Source: Microbacterium ulmi
GTDB taxonomy: Bacteria > Actinomycetota > Actinomycetes > Actinomycetales > Microbacteriaceae
Direction of reading: 5' to 3'
NCBI RefSeq assembly: GCF_011759705.1
Contig: NZ_JAAOZF010000001.1
Location: 248,001-312,000 of the forward strand
DNA: 64,000 bases
In this document: piece after piece, positions 60,467 through 64,000 of the stretch
How the letters are laid out: every line of letters begins with the position of its first letter
Position numbering within the stretch: the stretch's first letter is position 1
The notes under the pieces: generated by a model
The model's input: only the letters and a program-made list of their open reading frames with translations
Told to the model about the DNA's origin: nothing
Databases searched by the model: none
Translations under genes and position numbers: made by a program

Positions 60467-62122
60467 ATGAGGCTGAAGTCCTCACTCGCTGCAGCGGGCC
60501 TCGCTGTCGCCCTCGCACTCACCGGGTGCTCGGCATCCGGCAACCAGGGCGGGGCCGCCGACGGCGCCGCCCTCACGATCGCCAAGCCGGACGGCGCGAT
60601 CGCATCCGAGAGCAACAACCCGTGGATCGGCGACTCGTCGGCCCTCAAGCTCGGCTACGTGAACGCCATCTTCGAGCCCCTCGCGTTCGTCAACGTGATC
60701 GCCGACAAGCCCGTGACCCCCTGGCTCGCCTCGGAGATCGAGTGGGCCGACGACTACCGGTCGGTCACGGTGACGGCGCGCGACGGCGTCACCTGGAACG
60801 ACGGCGAGCCCTTCACGGCCGACGACATCAGGTTCACGTTCGAGCTCCTCCGCGACAACCCCGCGATCGAGCCCGCGGCCCTCGGAATCACGGACGTGAC
60901 CGTCGACGGCGACAAGGTCACGATCGGGTTCCAGACCTCGGTGTTCGTCAAGCAGGACAAGGTCCTCGAGAAGTTCATCGTCCCCGAGCACATCTGGAAG
61001 GACGTCGAGGACGTCACGACCGAGACGAACCCCGAGCCGGTCGGCACGGGTCCCTACACGCTCACGAGCTTCAGCTCGCAGAGCGTGCAGCTCGACCAGC
61101 GAGACGACTACTGGGGCGGCGAGCTCGCCGTGCCGACGCTGTACTTCGTCTCGTACAACGACAACACGGCCCTCACGACGGCACTCGCCAACGGCGACGC
61201 CGACTGGGCGCAGGGGTTCATCCCGAACATCGAGGACGCGTACCTGTCGAAGGACGAGCACAACCAGTACTGGGCTCCCGCCGGGCTCGGTGTCGACGCG
61301 CTGTGGTTCAACGTCACGAAGAAGCCGTTCGACGACAAGGCGCTGCGCCAGGCGCTGAACCTCATCGTCGACCGCGACCAGCACCGTGAGGTCGCCCGCG
61401 AGGGCAGCGTCCCTGCGCTGACGTCGGTGACGGGGCTCCCGCAGCCCGCGGGCGACCCGTTCATCATCGATCGGTTCCAGGGCGAGGAGTACACGGTCGA
61501 CGTCGACGGCGCCAAGGCCATCCTCGAGGCGGCCGGATACACGTGGGACGGCGCAGGCAAGCTCATCGACCCGGACGGCGAGCAGGTCACCTTCACGCTG
61601 CAGGTCCCCCAGGGCTGGAGCGACTACGTGACCGGCATCACCCTCATCGCGGAGGAGGTCAAGGCGATCGGCATCGACGCGACCGTCGACACCCCCGACG
61701 TCGACACGTGGTGGGCCGCCAAGGGCACGGGCGACTTCGACGCGATCCTGCACTGGACCGACACGGGCCTGACCCCGTGGGACATCTACTCCAACATCAT
61801 GGACGGCGCCCGCTACCTCCCGATCGGCGAGCAGTCGGAGCAGTACAACTTCGGCCGCTTCAACGACCCGGAGATCACGCAGGCGCTCGCCGACTACGCG
61901 AACGCCGCCGACGACGCGACTCGCCAGACGGCGCTGGAGAAGATCCAGACGTCGTTCGTCGACGAGGCCGTCGCCCTGCCGATCGGAACGCGCCCCTTCA
62001 TCGGCGAGTTCAACACGCGCAACTACGTCGGCTGGCCGTCGGAGGAGGATCCGTACGCGGTTCCCGAGCCGACCCGCCCGCAGATGCTGCTGGTGCTGAC
62101 GAAGCTCCAGGCCGCCGAGTAG
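60467..62122 (+). CDS. Family-5 (peptide/oligosaccharide) ABC substrate-binding lipoprotein
   Basis: 551 residues; ATG at 60467 after AGGAGAAGC. Lipobox LTGC with Cys 21. SBP_bac_5 features: NAIFEPLAFVNVIADKPVTPWLASEIEWADDYRSVTVTARDGVTWNDGEPFTADDIRFTFELL, then GTGPYTLTSFSSQSVQLDQRDDYWGG, and DKALRQALNLIVDRDQ. In actinobacteria this group often binds plant oligosaccharides as well as peptides. A long hairpin follows the gene, before the ATPases, which may keep binding-protein mRNA more abundant. Confidence 0.92.
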   Translation: MRLKSSLAAAGLAVALALTGCSASGNQGGAADGAALTIAKPDGAIASESNNPWIGDSSALKLGYVNAIFEPLAFVNVIADKPVTPWLASEIEWADDYRSVTVTARDGVTWNDGEPFTADDIRFTFELLRDNPAIEPAALGITDVTVDGDKVTIGFQTSVFVKQDKVLEKFIVPEHIWKDVEDVTTETNPEPVGTGPYTLTSFSSQSVQLDQRDDYWGGELAVPTLYFVSYNDNTALTTALANGDADWAQGFIPNIEDAYLSKDEHNQYWAPAGLGVDALWFNVTKKPFDDKALRQALNLIVDRDQHREVAREGSVPALTSVTGLPQPAGDPFIIDRFQGEEYTVDVDGAKAILEAAGYTWDGAGKLIDPDGEQVTFTLQVPQGWSDYVTGITLIAEEVKAIGIDATVDTPDVDTWWAAKGTGDFDAILHWTDTGLTPWDIYSNIMDGARYLPIGEQSEQYNFGRFNDPEITQALADYANAADDATRQTALEKIQTSFVDEAVALPIGTRPFIGEFNTRNYVGWPSEEDPYAVPEPTRPQMLLVLTKLQAAE

Positions 62123-62132
62123 GCGCATGACA

Positions 62133-62170
62133 GGGTGGGTGCTCCCGGCCGCGTCCGGGGGCACCCACCC
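62133..62170 (+). terminator. Intercistronic hairpin after the binding-protein gene
   Basis: GGGTGGGTGCTCCCGG and CCGGGGGCACCCACCC form a 16-pair stem (one G-U) with a 6-base loop. No U-tract follows, so it is more likely a partial terminator or RNA stabiliser than a full stop; the ATPase gene starts 64 bases later. Confidence 0.65.
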
Positions 62171-62233
62171 CCATGCAGGCAGGATCCCGGCGGGCGAACC
62201 CGAATCGCACCGCCGTCAGAGACAGAGGAACCC

Positions 62234-63091
62234 GTGACCGACCGACCGCTCCTGACGATCGACGACATCCACGTCGTGTACGACGTCGACCCTCCTGTGC
62301 ACGCCGTGCGCGGGGTCTCGCTCGAGCTCCGGCGCGGCGAGATCCTGGGCCTGGCCGGCGAGTCCGGCTGCGGCAAGACGACGCTCGCCTACGGCATCCA
62401 GCGCCTCCTGAAGCCGCCCGCCGTCATCAGCGCCGACGGCGTCGTCTTCCACGACGCCTCGGGCGAGGACATCGACATCACGAAGCTCGGCACGGACGAG
62501 CTGCGCCGGTTCCGATGGAACAAGGTGTCGATGGTCTTCCAGGGCGCCATGAACGCCCTCAACCCCGTGAAGAACATCGGCAGCCAGCTCGACGACGTCT
62601 TCGTGACGCATCGCCCCTCCATGTCGGCGACCGAGCGCCGCGAGGAGTGCGCCGAGCTCCTCGACATCGTTCAGGTGGGCCGCGACCGGCTGCGGTCGTT
62701 CCCCCATGAGCTGTCGGGCGGGATGCGCCAGCGCGTCATGATCGCGATGGCCCTCGCGCTCAAGCCCCAGCTCATGATCATGGACGAGCCCACGACGGCG
62801 CTCGACGTCCTGATCCAGCGCGAGATCCTCGAGCAGATCTCCGAGCTGCGCGTGCAGTTCGGCTTCTCCGTCATCTTCATCACCCACGACCTGCCGCTGC
62901 TGCTCGAGATCAGCGACCGGATCGCCGTCATGCGCGCGGGAGAGGTCGTCGAGCTCGACACGCCGGCGAACATCTACCACGGTGCCGCGCACGAGTACAC
63001 CCGCACGCTGCTGAGCTCGTTCCCGAGCCTCACGGGCGACCGAGGCGGCTTCGTCCGGGGAACGCAGACGCGGGACGGAGCGGCGCGATGA
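62234..63091 (+). CDS. Oligopeptide/oligosaccharide ABC ATPase (DppD-like)
   Basis: 285 residues from the GTG at 62234 (GAGGA upstream). Walker [10 protein letters not shown] near 41, Q-loop [20 protein letters not shown], signature [37 protein letters not shown]-loop [25 protein letters not shown]. The C-terminal extension ([19 protein letters not shown]) is the short form of the oligo-binding tail. Overlaps the second ATPase (ATGA). Confidence 0.93.
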   Translation: MTDRPLLTIDDIHVVYDVDPPVHAVRGVSLELRRGEILGLAGESGCGKTTLAYGIQRLLKPPAVISADGVVFHDASGEDIDITKLGTDELRRFRWNKVSMVFQGAMNALNPVKNIGSQLDDVFVTHRPSMSATERREECAELLDIVQVGRDRLRSFPHELSGGMRQRVMIAMALALKPQLMIMDEPTTALDVLIQREILEQISELRVQFGFSVIFITHDLPLLLEISDRIAVMRAGEVVELDTPANIYHGAAHEYTRTLLSSFPSLTGDRGGFVRGTQTRDGAAR

Positions 63092-63915
63092 CGACGCTCG
63101 AGTTCTCCCATGTGACCCGCCGCTACCGCGTCCGCGGCGCCGGCGACATGCTCGCCCTCGACGATGTCAGCTTCACCCTCACCTCCGGCCGGACGATCGC
63201 CCTGGTCGGCCAGAGCGGCAGCGGCAAGTCGACGATCGCGAAGATCCTGACCCAGCTCGAGACGCCGACGTCGGGCACGATCCTGCTCGACGGCACGCCG
63301 ATCCCGCGCCGCGGCCGGGCTCTTCGCGCCTACCGACAGCACGTGCGGATGGTGTTCCAGGACCCGTACGCGTCGCTGAACCCGTACCACACGATCCGGC
63401 ACCATCTCGAGCGCCCGCTGCGGCTGCACCGCGTCGTGCCCCGCGACGGGATCGAGGGGGAGGTGCGCAGGCTCCTCGATCGCGTGCGGCTCTCCCCCGA
63501 GCTCGCGGACCGCCATCCGCACGAGCTCTCGGGCGGTCAGCGTCAGCGCGTGGCCATCGCGCGCGCGCTCGCGTCACGGCCGAGACTGCTCATCGCGGAC
63601 GAGCCCGTGTCCATGCTCGACGTCTCGATCCGCCTCGGCGTGCTGAACCTGCTCGCCGACCTGCAGCGCGACGAGAACCTCGGCGTGCTCTACATCACGC
63701 ACGACCTCGCGACGGCCCGTCACTTCAGCGACGAGATCATGGTGCTCAACCGCGGGGTCGTCGTCGAGTCCGGGCCGGCCGACGAGGTCATCCTCCACCC
63801 GAGAGACCCCTACACCCGGCGGCTCCGCGACGCATCGCCCAATCCGGATGCGCTGTTCGGCGGTCGTGCGACTCCCGATGCGGGCCCCGGCCGCGCCGAG
63901 GAGGCACAGGCATGA
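63088..63915 (+). CDS. Oligopeptide/oligosaccharide ABC ATPase (DppF-like)
   Basis: 275 residues. Walker [10 protein letters not shown] near 42, Q-loop [20 protein letters not shown], signature [37 protein letters not shown]-loop [28 protein letters not shown], tail [15 protein letters not shown]. Partner of the preceding ATPase. Its stop overlaps the permease start. Confidence 0.93.
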   Translation: MTTLEFSHVTRRYRVRGAGDMLALDDVSFTLTSGRTIALVGQSGSGKSTIAKILTQLETPTSGTILLDGTPIPRRGRALRAYRQHVRMVFQDPYASLNPYHTIRHHLERPLRLHRVVPRDGIEGEVRRLLDRVRLSPELADRHPHELSGGQRQRVAIARALASRPRLLIADEPVSMLDVSIRLGVLNLLADLQRDENLGVLYITHDLATARHFSDEIMVLNRGVVVESGPADEVILHPRDPYTRRLRDASPNPDALFGGRATPDAGPGRAEEAQA

Positions 63916-64000
63916 GGTTCTTCCTGCGACGCGCCGCGTTCTACCTGTTCACGCTGTGGGCGGCCATCACGATCAACTTCTTCCTTCCCCGTTTCATGAA
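63912..64000 (+). CDS. ABC transporter permease, start only (DppB-like, cut by window end)
   Basis: The ATG at 63912 overlaps the ATPase stop (ATGA). The 29 visible residues ([20 protein letters not shown], then FFLPRFM) are the first membrane helix of a DppB-type permease. The operon order binding protein-ATPase-ATPase-permease is less usual than permeases first. Confidence 0.85.
   Translation, partial: MRFFLRRAAFYLFTLWAAITINFFLPRFM

Overview
This is a high-GC (roughly 65-72% in the flanks) actinobacterial chromosome segment. The gene repertoire, the recurrent GGATGCC word, the actinobacterial-type LexA boxes and the split mutasome suggest Microbacteriaceae, probably Microbacterium or a close relative; this is inferred from family recognition, not from a search.

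Layout. 1-3.8 kb: the end of a secreted lamin-tail/phytase-like/carbohydrate-binding protein, an arylsulfatase scrap, an ArsR-type regulator and a divergent acetyltransferase. About 3.9-27.0 kb: a decayed integrative element that ends at a tRNA-Arg(CCT) gene. It keeps remnants of an integrase (interrupted by an IS481 relic), an excisionase and a MobF relaxase, and repeated arm-type sites lie near both ends. Most intact genes in it look like anti-phage functions: a DUF4041/GIY-YIG nuclease with a coiled-coil partner; two small membrane proteins divergent from a NERD protein plus an unknown partner; an AAA ATPase with a DUF4276 partner; a HEPN protein and a possible second one; a MazG-GIY-YIG/DUF2075 helicase-PD-(D/E)XK operon; and a PD-(D/E)XK endonuclease with a Nudix hydrolase.

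27.0-36.3 kb: an SLC13-type permease, an MDR oxidoreductase/MarR pair around a perfect operator, a small acidic protein, and dnaE2 and imuB of the SOS mutasome. 36.3-45.7 kb: a PucR regulator divergent from a seven-gene operon (branched-chain-type ABC importer, ureohydrolase, Asp/Glu-type racemase, D-2-hydroxyacid dehydrogenase) that appears to have been placed inside the imuA-imuB operon. Both edges carry duplicated imuA/imuB end sequences, and each half has its own LexA box. 45.9-52.7 kb: intact imuA, an isochorismatase-like hydrolase, an HNH nuclease, an M23 peptidase, a DtxR/MntR-type regulator, a DUF6412/YidC pair and serC.

52.7-58.3 kb: a minus-strand sugar operon (TIM-barrel isomerase, ThuA-like protein, aldo/keto reductase, binding protein, two permeases). 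58.5-59.6 kb: an IS3-derived gene that seems to have lost its catalytic residues. 59.6-64 kb: a TetR regulator divergent from a family-5 binding protein, two ABC ATPases and the start of a permease, cut by the window end.

Most promising for novelty: (1) the island, with several nuclease-plus-partner operons and two nucleotide-hydrolase/nuclease modules facing each other; (2) the imuA/imuB split with duplicated borders; (3) the racemase/ureohydrolase/dehydrogenase operon, in which two enzymes have unusual active-site residues.
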